64,000 nucleotides of DNA from assembly GCA_947447375.1 (NCBI GenBank), contig CANFJB010000003.1:179311-243310 (forward strand), in the 5' to 3' direction. This DNA comes from Bacteroidota bacterium. GTDB lineage: Bacteria; Bacteroidota; Bacteroidia; Flavobacteriales; Flavobacteriaceae. Within the stretch, counting starts at the first letter, position 1; each line of letters starts with the position of its first letter. The notes below the pieces were generated by a model that was not told where the DNA came from, searched no databases, and worked only from the letters and a program-made list of their open reading frames with translations. Below are positions 18,476-27,991 of the stretch, piece by piece. The position numbers were made by a program, and so were the translations under genes.

Positions 18476-20893
18476 TTAAAATAACTTTTTTACTCGATTG
18501 TAATCGATAAAATATTTCATACTTATAGAAAAGGTGTGGTTTAACGCCTCGTTATTTAGCAAATTGGTAACGTTGCTTCCGAAGTCGCTATTGATAGTTC
18601 GAGAAAAATTGGCCGCATTATTTCGATATAAAACCGATATTTGACTTCCTGGCGCAAACCACCATGAATAGGACAAATCGACATTCCAAGAGGTGAAATT
18701 GGAGTTTTTATTGGTTGTATAATTGGCAAAATCACTCAAATTACCATTATCACCTAATTTAAGGAAATTTTTATTTTCGGCAAACGACCAATAATGGCGA
18801 ACGGAAAGGTTAAAAGTCATCGTACTGTTTACCGAATATTTTCCGGTTAGCGTGTTGGAATAGGTGAATACATTTCTATTGGCAAAAATAATTGCATTTG
18901 GCGTTAATGAATTGCCATCATCGTCAATGCTGTCGGCGAAACCTTTGTTATTGTTTTGTCGGAAGAAATTAAAATTAAAATTCAATAAAAACTTATCGTT
19001 GAATCGGTATCTTGGACCCATTGAGAATCCGTATCCGTTTCTTCCGGCTTCATCTAATATTCCAAAAGACGGATTAAAATCGAATGCAAATTTATAGTTA
19101 TAGTTCGATGAAAAATACATCCAACCGCCTAATCTAGTTGGGATTATAACGTATCTGTTTTCAACTCTTGGCTCGTAAAAATCATAACTTTTTAAAGGAT
19201 TAAAATTTAATCCTATACCAAAGTAGTGGTTCTTTTTATTGTTGATATTCACATTGACATTAAAGTTATTTCCTTGCACTAATCCCGTTTCTTTTTGGAA
19301 TTGTAAAAAGGAATTTAAATTAACATTAAATGAATTTAGGTGTTTGGTGGAGTTCAAAATTCGATAGTTGGCATTTCCATACAAGCTATAATAATTGGTT
19401 TGAAAATTGATTCCTAAATCGTTGATATCGTAATCTTTAGTAACAATATCTGCGCCAAGACTATAGCGATATTGTCCGCTAGTTTCACCAATATTTATGC
19501 TTGAAGCATATCCAGTTTTTGCACCACCTTCGTTTACGTAACTGTATTTAAAATCTCCAGAAAGGTTGTAGGTATTGGCTTTAGTATTTAAATCCCAAAT
19601 TAAACCTGAAACATTTCCGTCTCTAAAACTTCCATCTCTTGTCACATTAGTATTAATAAAACTTACAGATGAATTTTTGCGAAAGCGTTGGTCAAGTACA
19701 ATAACACTATAATTTGCTAGAGGCTCAACAACTTCACTTCGAACAGATTGATCGACGTTGTTTCTGATTTTTGCCGTGGTTGTTTCTGTAACAGCATTTA
19801 ACACTCCAACTCCTAAACCACTTTTTGTTCGTCCGGAAACTTTTAGTGCATTAATTAAATTTACGGTTGCTGGATTATCAATTATTTCTTCGTTATTATC
19901 TACCGTAGGATAAGCAGACGGGCTTCCGCCAATTCTTCTCGAATAAAATATACCTCCTTTATTAAAAAGGTCGGTTCCTTCAGTAAAAAAGGCTCTATTT
20001 TCGTTAAATTGTTGTTCAAACGGACCTAGATTTAAAATTTGATCATCGTATTTTGTTTGGCCAAAATCAGGAATTAAGATAGCATCAAGCGTAAAAGCAT
20101 CATTAATTCCATATTTTATATCCATGCCGCCTTTCAGGGTTCCTTTCGTTTTTTGAGCATCATTGGCATTCAAATAAAAGGAAGAATAAGGCATAAAGAA
20201 TAGACGAGTAGGGGTTTTGATATTCTCAATTCCCTCCAAATTTCCGGCTTGTTGAATTACGTTATTTAATTTATTATCTACTTTATTCCATGCATAAATT
20301 GAGTTTTCCCTTTTCAAATCTCTAACGAAATTGATTCCCCAAGTTTGAACTTTATTGTTTGAAAATCGGAGTGCAGCATAAGGGATTTTCATTTCTACCA
20401 TCCAACCTTTGTCGGTAATTTTAGTTTTACTTGTCCAAATGGCGTCCCAAGTAAAATCTTCTCCAGTAGAATCGGTTGCTAAACAATCCAATTGCGTTCC
20501 CGAGGCAGTGCAAAAAAATCGAAAATCTTGTTGACCATCGTTAAAACCGTTGATAAAAACACCAAAATTATCGCTTGTTCCTTGGTCATCACGTTGAGTA
20601 AGTTCCTTTAAAATTTTGCTTGGTTCGGGATCTAATAAAATTGCACCTATATATATTGCTTCATTATCATAAAGTATTCTCACTTCTGTGTCTTTTTCTT
20701 TAGCAACTTCTTTTCCATTGTCTGGGGCAAACATGAAAAAATCTTTGGCAACGGGTGCGTTTTGCCATTGTGATTCGTCTAAATTGCCATCAATGGTAAT
20801 TCCTCCATTAATAAGAACTGTTTTTAATATTTTTTTCTGAGAATAACTTAATGTGCAGGTAATTAATAAAAGTAGAAGCAGTGCTTTTTTCAT
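18476..20893 (-). CDS. CBM9-like / DUF5916 outer-membrane protein
   Basis: An 805-residue envelope protein. The signal peptide (1-18, ending SYS) is followed by a carbohydrate-binding-module-9-like domain (about 25-200) with GNLDESQWQNAPV and FGVFINGFNDGQQDFRF. The remaining ~580 residues are a DUF5916 region rich in alternating aromatic beta-strands (NYNYKFAFDFNP, FNFNFFRQNN), as in a large outer-membrane barrel, and the last residues include FDYNRVKKLF-type aromatic content. Function is unknown; the CBM9 fold hints at glycan contact. A TAATTTTG box (20913-20920) with a TTG 20 nt further upstream drives it. Confidence 0.82.
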   Translation of the reverse strand: MKKALLLLLLITCTLSYSQKKILKTVLINGGITIDGNLDESQWQNAPVAKDFFMFAPDNGKEVAKEKDTEVRILYDNEAIYIGAILLDPEPSKILKELTQRDDQGTSDNFGVFINGFNDGQQDFRFFCTASGTQLDCLATDSTGEDFTWDAIWTSKTKITDKGWMVEMKIPYAALRFSNNKVQTWGINFVRDLKRENSIYAWNKVDNKLNNVIQQAGNLEGIENIKTPTRLFFMPYSSFYLNANDAQKTKGTLKGGMDIKYGINDAFTLDAILIPDFGQTKYDDQILNLGPFEQQFNENRAFFTEGTDLFNKGGIFYSRRIGGSPSAYPTVDNNEEIIDNPATVNLINALKVSGRTKSGLGVGVLNAVTETTTAKIRNNVDQSVRSEVVEPLANYSVIVLDQRFRKNSSVSFINTNVTRDGSFRDGNVSGLIWDLNTKANTYNLSGDFKYSYVNEGGAKTGYASSINIGETSGQYRYSLGADIVTKDYDINDLGINFQTNYYSLYGNANYRILNSTKHLNSFNVNLNSFLQFQKETGLVQGNNFNVNVNINNKKNHYFGIGLNFNPLKSYDFYEPRVENRYVIIPTRLGGWMYFSSNYNYKFAFDFNPSFGILDEAGRNGYGFSMGPRYRFNDKFLLNFNFNFFRQNNNKGFADSIDDDGNSLTPNAIIFANRNVFTYSNTLTGKYSVNSTMTFNLSVRHYWSFAENKNFLKLGDNGNLSDFANYTTNKNSNFTSWNVDLSYSWWFAPGSQISVLYRNNAANFSRTINSDFGSNVTNLLNNEALNHTFSISMKYFIDYNRVKKLF

Positions 20894-20912
20894 ATAGGTT
20901 TATTTCAAGCCG

Positions 20913-20943
20913 CAAAATTATCATTTGCGACTATTAATAACAA
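20913..20943 (-). promoter_or_regulatory. Promoter of the DUF5916 gene
   Basis: On the minus strand TTG (20941-20943) and TAATTTTG (20913-20920) are separated by 20 nt, a full match to the Bacteroidota consensus, 20 nt before the start codon. Confidence 0.65.
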
Positions 20944-21102
20944 TTATTTTATACTTTTATTATGTTAAATTAGTTCTATTTTAACTTAAAGAAACTCATT
21001 TTGTGTTAATTAACACGTTAAAATTTCAGAATAGAATGTTTAGTAGAATTTTAATTTATAAATTTGAAATAAGTAATAAATACAGTAATACAATAATTAT
21101 TA

Positions 21103-21789
21103 ATGACTTATAAATTTTTCCCGATTTTAGTTTTCTTTTTTTCTACATTTTCATCAAATAAAATAGAAACTCCCTCAACATTACCTTCCGCTTTACTTTC
21201 AAAAAGTGAGAATTTCTCTGCAGAAATTGTTAGTGTTTACCATAATTTAAATCACAATAATTTTTCATTACCAAAGTTAGAAAGTTTCCAAAAAGCAATG
21301 TTGGGATTTTATGAAATGAAGAAAAAAGGAATTTTCAAAAAGGATATTCTGACTTTAATAGATTTCAGTTTGTCATCCAATGAAAAAAGACTTTGGGCAA
21401 TTGATTTGTGAACCAATACGATCGTATTCAATTCTTTGGTTGCACATGGCAGAAACACCGGAGATGAATTTGCTAAGAGTTTTTCCAACTCGGCAGCATC
21501 TTTTAAAAGTAGTTTGGGATTTTATTCAACAGGAGAGATTTATATCGGTAAGCACGGAAAATCTTTAAAATTGGATGGTTTAGAAAAAGGGATAAATGAT
21601 AATGCTAGAAATCGAGGAATTGTAATGCATGCCGCCGATTATGTTTCTGATTTTTTTATAAAAGCTCATAATCGATTGGGAAGAAGTCAGGGTTGTCCTG
21701 CGTTGCCAATAGAATTCACTGAAAAAATAATCAATAAAATAAAGGATAAATCGTGTTTGTATATTTATTTTCCGAGTTCTAATTCTTGA
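21103..21789 (+). pseudogene. Murein L,D-transpeptidase-like gene interrupted by an in-frame TGA
   Basis: Translation in one frame from 21103 to 21789 gives 229 codons with a single TGA at 21409-21411. Before it are a signal peptide and FSLSSNEKRLWAIDL; directly after it the same frame continues with TNTIVFNSLVAHGRNTG. The distal part carries the catalytic motif of the YkuD_2 L,D-transpeptidase family: the MHAADYVS histidine and GRSQGCP with the nucleophile Cys. No frameshift is needed, only one stop codon. The downstream half could restart at TTG 21436 but would lack the signal peptide and export. It is either a recent nonsense mutation or a base-call error. Confidence 0.8.
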
Positions 21790-21791
21790 TT

Positions 21792-22229
21792 CTATATTTT
21801 TTTAAACAAAACGTAATGCGGTCCTACATCTGGGATTTCAAATTGACCTCCAATAATTTCATATCCCGATTTTTTATAGAAACCTACGGCAGTTTCACGA
21901 GCATTAAACCAAATTAATTCTCCTTTTTTTATTCGAATTTCATTTTCACAAAAGTGTAATAATTGTTCTCCAAAACCTCTTTTTTGAAACTCCTCTAAAA
22001 CTGCCATTCCACGAATTTGATATTGATTTTCTTCAGTAAACAATTTGTTTTTTACTTCAAATGCTGAAATCACAGCTATCAATTGGTTGTGTAAATTTAA
22101 ACCAAAGTGAACTGTTGAAGGTAAATCATCCCCTTCAAAATTGCAAGATTCTATTGGTTTGCCAGCTCGTAAAACAGGATGTCTTACAATTATTGTTTCA
22201 AAAGCGCTGATTTTTTTAATTTCTATCAT
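21792..22229 (-). CDS. GNAT-family N-acetyltransferase
   Basis: A 145-residue GNAT protein. The acetyl-CoA loop is recognisable as QIRGMAVLEEFQKRGFGEQLL (about 70-90, described by position), with the R/Q-x-x-G-x-G/A type signature in QKRGFG. The carboxy end VGFYKKSGYEIIG is the usual beta-6/7 region. It transfers acetyl from acetyl-CoA to an amine, but the acceptor cannot be predicted. It is convergent with the interrupted transpeptidase gene, 2 nt apart. Confidence 0.9.
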   Translation of the reverse strand: MIEIKKISAFETIIVRHPVLRAGKPIESCNFEGDDLPSTVHFGLNLHNQLIAVISAFEVKNKLFTEENQYQIRGMAVLEEFQKRGFGEQLLHFCENEIRIKKGELIWFNARETAVGFYKKSGYEIIGGQFEIPDVGPHYVLFKKI

Positions 22230-22355
22230 AATTTAATTTCCTTATTTTTTTGAGAATTGTTATCATAACAATATCAAAATAAATTATTTACGTTATTAAA
22301 TTGAACTTTAAAAGGTAAATTTTTAAAGTGTCCTTAAATTTTTTTTCAAAAAAAC

Positions 22356-22387
22356 TTGCAATAAATCCAACTTATTATCTATATTTG
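22356..22387 (+). promoter_or_regulatory. Promoter of tRNA-Gly
   Basis: TTG (22356-22358), a 21-nt spacer and TATATTTG (22380-22387) match the Bacteroidota consensus and lie 13 nt upstream of the tRNA. Confidence 0.75.
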
Positions 22388-22400
22388 CACCGTTGTTAAT

Positions 22401-22457
<57 letters not shown>

Positions 22458-22473
<16 letters not shown>

Positions 22474-22508
22474 CTAAAATCCTCAAACTAATAGTTTGGG
22501 GATTTTTT
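22458..22508 (+). repeat. 51-bp direct repeat, copy 1 (tRNA-Gly 3' end plus terminator)
   Basis: Runs from the T-arm of the tRNA through its 3' end and the following hairpin terminator. It is identical over 51 bp to 22550-22600. Confidence 0.95.
22476..22508 (+). terminator. Terminator of tRNA-Gly
   Basis: A hairpin, AAATCCTCAAACT paired with AGTTTGGGGATTT around a short loop and followed by T6, directly after the tRNA. Confidence 0.88.
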
Positions 22509-22549
22509 GTTATTAGTAGTGGCGAGAAGTTTATCCAGCTTTAGCGGGA

Positions 22550-22600
22550 AGCCTCGTCTTTCGCTCTAAAATCCTCAAACTAATAGTTTGGGGATTTTTT
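22550..22600 (+). repeat. 51-bp direct repeat, copy 2 (orphan tRNA-Gly 3' end plus terminator)
   Basis: An exact second copy of 22458-22508, 92 bp downstream. No tRNA 5' half precedes it. The 41 bp between the copies hold a small hairpin (TCCAGC-TTTA-GCGGGA). The repeated terminator now also ends pepE, whose stop codon is at 22599-22601. Confidence 0.95.
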
Positions 22601-23306
22601 ATTTTAAGTCACTTAGATCACTTTCCGATTCAATTTCTAAAGGCGCTGTATTCTTTTGAAATAATCTTGCGTGAAGCCCACCTTTCAAAGTAATTTTATC
22701 GCCTTTAACTTCTAGCCAACTTCCTTCGCGAAGTCCAAGAACTGGTGGAGAATTCAAAAAGTGAAATTCTTTTATTCTCATTTCTCGAGTTTCGCCATTG
22801 TGTTTCAATTGCAAATCGGCATCCAAATAATGTGGATTGATATTGAAAGGAACAATTCCTAATGTTTGAAAACTTGGAGGATAAATGATCGGCATATCGT
22901 TAGTGGTTTGCATCGTTAAACCGCAAATATTACTTCCAGCGCTAGAGCCTAAATAGGGAGTTCCTTTTTTTATGGCTCCCGTCAATGCATCCATTACTTT
23001 ATTTTTATACAATTGGAAAACCAATAAAAAGGTATTTCCGCCACCTGTGAAAATACCTTCGGCTTCTTCAATTGCTGCAATTGGATTTTCAAACTCATGA
23101 ATTCCTTTAACTTCAATATTTAATTTGGCAAAAGTTTTAGAAACTCTATCGGTATATTCTTCATAGGACAATCCACCAGGTTGCGCATAGGGAATAAATA
23201 GAATCGATTTACAATTTTGGAAGTGCAATTTCAATTCCGGAAGTAAATAGTCTAAATAGGTTCCTCCGTATAAAGTTGAGGTGCTGGCTATAATGCAATT
23301 TTTCAT
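22599..23306 (-). CDS. pepE: Dipeptidase E (peptidase S51)
   Basis: Hydrolyses dipeptides with amino-terminal aspartate. The 235-residue length fits. The nucleophile elbow GSSAGSN (120-126, serine 122) and the upstream FTGGGNTF (about 86-93) are diagnostic of the S51 family. A consensus promoter lies upstream: TTG (23354-23356), 21 nt, TAACTTTG (23325-23332), minus strand. Its transcript ends at the duplicated tRNA terminator. Confidence 0.94.
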   Translation of the reverse strand: MKNCIIASTSTLYGGTYLDYLLPELKLHFQNCKSILFIPYAQPGGLSYEEYTDRVSKTFAKLNIEVKGIHEFENPIAAIEEAEGIFTGGGNTFLLVFQLYKNKVMDALTGAIKKGTPYLGSSAGSNICGLTMQTTNDMPIIYPPSFQTLGIVPFNINPHYLDADLQLKHNGETREMRIKEFHFLNSPPVLGLREGSWLEVKGDKITLKGGLHARLFQKNTAPLEIESESDLSDLK

Positions 23307-23324
23307 TTTAATCTTTTAGGAATT

Positions 23325-23356
23325 CAAAGTTACCCAATTTATCATTTTATTTTCAA
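23325..23356 (-). promoter_or_regulatory. Promoter of pepE
   Basis: On the minus strand TTG, a 21-nt spacer and TAACTTTG, 18 nt before the start codon. Confidence 0.65.
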
Positions 23357-23456
23357 TATTAGAAAATTATATATTAACATAACTTTACCAACAGAAATAA
23401 TAATTATTTAATTTCACTTAAATACTTTTACAAATAATAAAAATTAGTTTCAGATT

Positions 23457-24155
23457 ATGAAAAAATGGGTTGTCCTACTTTTATTTTTAGGTACTTTTTC
23501 GATGTGGTCGCAAGATCGAAATGAGAAACTACTTCAAGGAATAATTGCAGCCGACGACGCGTTACTTTCAGGAATTGATGTGGTGAATTTAGGTAATGAA
23601 AAAGTTACCTTGACCAATAGCAAAGGGGAGTTTTCTATATTGGCTAAAGCCGACGACATTTTAGTATTTTCATCAAAATCTTTGGAAATGAGAAGAGTGC
23701 TTATTGATGAAGACGATTTAAAATCGGGAATAATTACCGTAAATATGTATCCGAAAATCACCGAACTCAATGAGGTGATTGTAAAGAAAAGTCCTATTGA
23801 GGGGGTGAGTATAATTCCAGGCCAAAAACAATACACTCCCGCCGAAAGAAAATTGCACACCGCAACCAACGGAATTATTGATGCTCCTGTAAATTGGATG
23901 TCAGGGCGAACTGCAATGCTGAAAAAAGAGGTTGCAGTGGAACGTAAAGAACGTCTTTTAGATAAAGTTGGTATTCTATATGAAGACAAATATTACATAG
24001 AAACTTTAAAAATACCCGAAATTTATATTGATGATTTTCAAAGGTATATTATTGAAGACAAAGAATTTACAGCCGCATTAAAAGTTAAAAACAGAACTAT
24101 GATGTTATTTTTAATATCTAAATTAGCTGTAAATTATAATGCTATTCCTAAATAG
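23457..24155 (+). CDS. Carboxypeptidase-D-regulatory-like envelope protein
   Basis: A 232-residue protein with a signal peptide (1-18, ending MWSQ) and a CarboxypepD_reg-like beta domain (about 25-110) containing LLQGIIAADDALLSGIDVVN and the ILVFSSKSLEMRRV strand seen at the amino terminus of SusC/TonB-type proteins. There is no TonB plug or barrel; the carboxy part is charged and helical. Such proteins form a common Bacteroidota family of unknown role. It is followed 24 nt later by the DUF6702-like gene, probably in one operon. Confidence 0.82.
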   Translation: MKKWVVLLLFLGTFSMWSQDRNEKLLQGIIAADDALLSGIDVVNLGNEKVTLTNSKGEFSILAKADDILVFSSKSLEMRRVLIDEDDLKSGIITVNMYPKITELNEVIVKKSPIEGVSIIPGQKQYTPAERKLHTATNGIIDAPVNWMSGRTAMLKKEVAVERKERLLDKVGILYEDKYYIETLKIPEIYIDDFQRYIIEDKEFTAALKVKNRTMMLFLISKLAVNYNAIPK

Positions 24156-24179
24156 AAATGGTTTAATTACTTTTGGTAA

Positions 24180-24680
24180 ATGAAGAAAAATACATTTTAC
24201 ACATTAATAGCAATAATTTTCTTGACATTATCCTCTTTTGGGATACATAAATTTTATGTTTCCATCTACCAAATTAACTATGCCTCAGAGAAAAAAATGC
24301 TACAAATTACTTCCCGCCTTTTTGTTGATGATGTAAACGCAGTTCTTTATAAAAAATATGGCAAAAAGACCTATTTAGGTGAAAAAAATGAATCTCAAGA
24401 AGATGTAAATTTGATGAAGAAATACATTTTGGATAATTTTTCATTGAAAGTTAATGGCCAACTAAAGCCAATAAACTATCTAAGTAAGGAAATGGAAGGC
24501 AATGTTATTATTTGTTACTACAACATAAAAGACATTTCAAAAATAAAATCGTTAGAAGTTAAAAACTCCGCATTAATTGAATTAAATGCAGAACAGCAAA
24601 ATATAATTCAATCTACAATTTACGGTGAAAAACAAAGTTTGTTGCTCACTGAAGGAACTTTAAGCGGAATGTTAAAATAA
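24180..24680 (+). CDS. DUF6702-like secreted protein
   Basis: A 166-residue protein with an uncleaved or cleaved amino-terminal hydrophobic segment (about 5-22). HKFYVSIYQINYASEKKMLQI and ITSRLFVDDVNAVL (about 23-58) match the DUF6702 family that in Flavobacteriaceae is usually encoded directly upstream of an M1 peptidase, as here. The function is unknown. The neighbour relation suggests an envelope operon (CarboxypepD_reg, DUF6702, M1 peptidase). Confidence 0.78.
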   Translation: MKKNTFYTLIAIIFLTLSSFGIHKFYVSIYQINYASEKKMLQITSRLFVDDVNAVLYKKYGKKTYLGEKNESQEDVNLMKKYILDNFSLKVNGQLKPINYLSKEMEGNVIICYYNIKDISKIKSLEVKNSALIELNAEQQNIIQSTIYGEKQSLLLTEGTLSGMLK

Positions 24681-24743
24681 CTAGATAAAAAACTCAAATA
24701 AATTAATTACTTTAGCATTTGAAAGATAAAAAAATCCTCATTT

Positions 24744-26993
24744 ATGAAAAATATTACCACTCTATTTTTATTGTTCTTCGTAACATTTTCAACCTTTTCT
24801 CAAGAAGTTAAAGAAATTCCAAAAGCTAAAGAATTAGGACACGAAGACAAAAACAAGTTTCGTCAAATGTACGATTTGTTGGCCACTCCCAATATGTATA
24901 GAACCGCTTCTGGAGCACCTGGACCAGAGTATTATCAGCAGCAAGCTGACTATAAAATGGACATTGAGTTGGATGATAAAAATACCAAAATTTATGGAAC
25001 TGAAACCATTACCTATACTAATAATGCAAAAGAATCTTTAGACTATCTATGGATTCAATTGGATCAAAATATTGCAGCAAAAACTTCCAAAACTCCCTTA
25101 GTTGAAAATTCAAAAATTGATCCAGCGATTAGCGTTGCAGGGTTTTCTAGAAAATACTTGGAAGAGAAATTTGATGGTGGTTTTAAAATAGATTATGTAA
25201 AAGACAGTAAAGGAAATTAGATGTCCTATACTGTAAATGAAACGATGATGCGAATTAATTTGGCAAAATCATTAGCACACGGAGAAAAAATAGCCCTAAA
25301 TATTAAGTGGAATTATAACATTAATAATTATATGATTGATGGAGGCCGTTCCGGATACGAGCACTTTAAGGATGGAAATAATCTATATGTATTAGCCCAA
25401 TTTTATCCTAGAATGGCTGTTTATAATGATGTTGAAGGTTGGCAAAACATGCAATTTTGGGGAAGCGGTGAATTTGCTTTGCCTTTTGGAAATTACGAAG
25501 TCAACATAACTGTTCCGGCTGACCATATAATGGAAGCTACGGGAGTATTGCAAAACAGGGCTGAAGTTTTTACACCTGAACAGGTTAAGAGATACGCTCT
25601 AGCTGAAAATTCATTTGATAAACCTGTTGTTATTGTTACACAAGCTGAAGCTTCTGAAACTGAAAAAGGTTTTTCAGACAAAAAGAAAACATGGAAATTC
25701 AAAGCTGAAAATGTTAGAGATTTTGGAATTTCAACCTCTAGAAAATTTATATTAGACGCCATGGCGGTGAAATTAGGTGGTAAAACGGTTATGGCGGTTT
25801 CGTTATATCCAAAAGAAGGAAATCCGTTATGGGAACAATATTCTACAAGAGCAGTTGCTCATACATTGAAAAGTTATTCTAGTTATACTTTTGATTATCC
25901 TTATCCGAAAGCAGTTTCGGTTAATGCTCAAGATCAAGGAATGGAATACCCTATGATTTGTTGGAATTTTGGTCGTCCTGATGCCGATGGAAAATATACC
26001 GACAGAGTAAAATATGGAATGTTAGGGGTTATTATTCATGAAGTAGGGCATAATTTCTTCCCGATGATTGTAAATTCTGATGAGCGCCAATGGACATGGA
26101 TGGATGAGGGCTTGAACTCATTTATGGAATATTTAGCAGAAATTTCTTGGGAAGCTACTTTTCCAGCAGATAGAGGACCGGCGGCAAAAATAGTTCCTTA
26201 TATGAGTGGAAGCCAAAAAAATTTAGAGCCTATAATGACCAATTCTGAAGCTATAAAACAATTTGGAAACAATGCTTATGGAAAACCTGCGGCTGGATTA
26301 AATATTTTACGCGAAACAATTATGGGTCATGAATTATTTGATTATGCTTTCAAAACCTATGCAAATAGATGGAAATTCAAGCATCCAACACCAGAAGATT
26401 TCTTTAGAACAATGGAAGATGCATCGGCAACTGATTTAGATTGGTTCATTCGAGGATGGTTTTATACTACCGATTTTACAGATATTGGAATTAAAGAAGT
26501 AAAGCAATATTTTGTAAGTAATGATGCTCCAAAAGACTTTAAAGCACCAACTCCAAATAGAAGAAACCGTTTAAGAGCAACAGGTCCAATGGTTTTTATG
26601 GTAAATAATACTAGCGAAAGTTACAAGCCAGAAATGAATAAACCATTGGAAATTAAAGAAATTAAAGCCCTTGATGAATTTATTCAAACTAATTTCAAGC
26701 CTGAAGAAATTGCTAAATTTGATTCTCCAAAATACTTCTATGAAGTAACCTTCAATAAGCCAGGGGGATTGGTTATGCCAATAATAGTAGAGTTAACATT
26801 TGAGGATGGAACAACTGAAAATCATAAATTTCCTGCTCAAATATGGAGAATGAATGATGATGAGGTAACTCGAACTTTTGCGACTAAAAAAGTGATAACG
26901 AAAATTGTAGTTGATCCAAAATTAGAAACTGCCGACATTGATGTAACAAATAATACATGGCCAAAAGAGGAAGTAAAATCTAAATTTGATTAA
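24744..26993 (+). pseudogene. M1-family zinc metallopeptidase interrupted by an in-frame TAG
   Basis: One frame runs from ATG 24744 to 26993 (750 codons) with a single TAG at 25218-25220, followed at once by ATG. The first part has a signal peptide (ending FSQ) and an M1 amino-terminal domain; the second continues it and holds GMEYP, HEVGHNFFP (zinc motif HExxH) and the third ligand in WMDEGLN. Nothing is missing except one residue at the stop (in KGN-stop-MSYTVN). If translation restarts at 25221 the product would lack a signal peptide and the first 159 residues. It is either a nonsense mutation or a sequence error. Confidence 0.85.
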
Positions 26994-27037
26994 CATTTTT
27001 TTATTAATAATATACTTTAAGCTTTGTATAAACTTAG

Positions 27038-27045
27038 TAACTTTG
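27038..27045 (+). promoter_or_regulatory. -7 promoter box for tatA
   Basis: TAACTTTG, 17 nt before the tatA start codon. The -33 box is unclear. Confidence 0.45.
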
Positions 27046-27062
27046 CAATAAAATAAATCGAT

Positions 27063-27404
27063 ATGTTTGGAATAGGCGGAGGGGAATTAATACTAATATT
27101 ATTTGTAGTTCTAATGCTTTTTGGGTCAGATAAAATCCCAGATATAGCAAGAACAATGGGTAAAGCTATGGCGCAATTGAAAAACGCTACTAATGATATT
27201 AAAAGTGAAATTCAAAAAGGAGCTGAAGCAAATGGTTTAGACTCTAAATCAATTACAGATATTACTGGAAATATCAATCAAGAAATTTATAAAGCAAAAG
27301 AAAATTTGCTTAAAGAGGCATCGCCAGTTATTGAAAATGCTAAAATTGATATTGAGAAAGTAGAAACTATTGAAACCGAGGGTCCAATAAAAAGACAATC
27401 CTAA
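27063..27404 (+). CDS. tatA: Sec-independent translocase protein TatA/E
   Basis: Pore-forming subunit of the twin-arginine pathway for folded proteins. The 113 residues start with a short periplasmic stub and one membrane helix (about 7-21), followed by the TatA hinge FGSDKIPDIARTMGKAM (about 20-36), an amphipathic helix and a charged tail. The hinge fits TatA/E rather than TatB. Its stop shares one base with the start of the PAP2 gene, implying coupled translation. Confidence 0.92.
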   Translation: MFGIGGGELILILFVVLMLFGSDKIPDIARTMGKAMAQLKNATNDIKSEIQKGAEANGLDSKSITDITGNINQEIYKAKENLLKEASPVIENAKIDIEKVETIETEGPIKRQS

Positions 27405-27991
27405 TGCTCGATAAAATCCTTGCGCTCGATAAAGAACTTCTTATTTATTTAAATGGGCTTGGATCATCAACCTTCGATCCGTTTTGGACATTAATTACTA
27501 AGCAAAGCACTTGGATTCCATTTTTTATAGTTCTGTTGTATTTCGTATTTAAAAAAAACGGCCTCAAAAAAGGAGCAATTATTGTTGTAGTTGTTTTTTT
27601 ACTAATAGTAGTTAACGATCAAACTACCAATATAATTCGCGAGATTTTTAAAAGATTACGACCATGTAATGATCCTTCAGTAAATCATATCATTAGAATT
27701 TTCTTTGATCCAATTAAGAAACAATTTTACAAACCAATACAATTTAGTTTTGTATCTGGACATGCTTCCAACTCGATGGCTACAATGCTATTTATTTTCT
27801 TACTGATGAGAAAACACTATAAATACATTGGGCTGGTGTTTATTTTCCCTTTATTATTTGCTTACAGCAGAATTTACCTTGGAGTTCATTATCCTATTGA
27901 TGTTCTATGCGGCTATATTTATGGAGGAACTTTAGGGTTTTTATTTTATAAATTATATGGATTTCTCCAATTCAAAAAAGTAATTATTTAA
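27404..27991 (+). CDS. PAP2-family membrane phosphatase
   Basis: A 195-residue integral membrane acid phosphatase. All three PAP2 motifs are present: KRLRPCND (about 81-88), the FVSGHASN turn with the catalytic His (about 116-123), and SRIYLGVHYPIDV with the second His and Asp (about 151-163). Substrates may be undecaprenyl pyrophosphate or phosphatidyl phosphates; the sequence does not decide. It is co-transcribed with tatA and overlaps the convergent O-methyltransferase gene by 8 bp. Confidence 0.92.
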   Translation: MLDKILALDKELLIYLNGLGSSTFDPFWTLITKQSTWIPFFIVLLYFVFKKNGLKKGAIIVVVVFLLIVVNDQTTNIIREIFKRLRPCNDPSVNHIIRIFFDPIKKQFYKPIQFSFVSGHASNSMATMLFIFLLMRKHYKYIGLVFIFPLLFAYSRIYLGVHYPIDVLCGYIYGGTLGFLFYKLYGFLQFKKVII

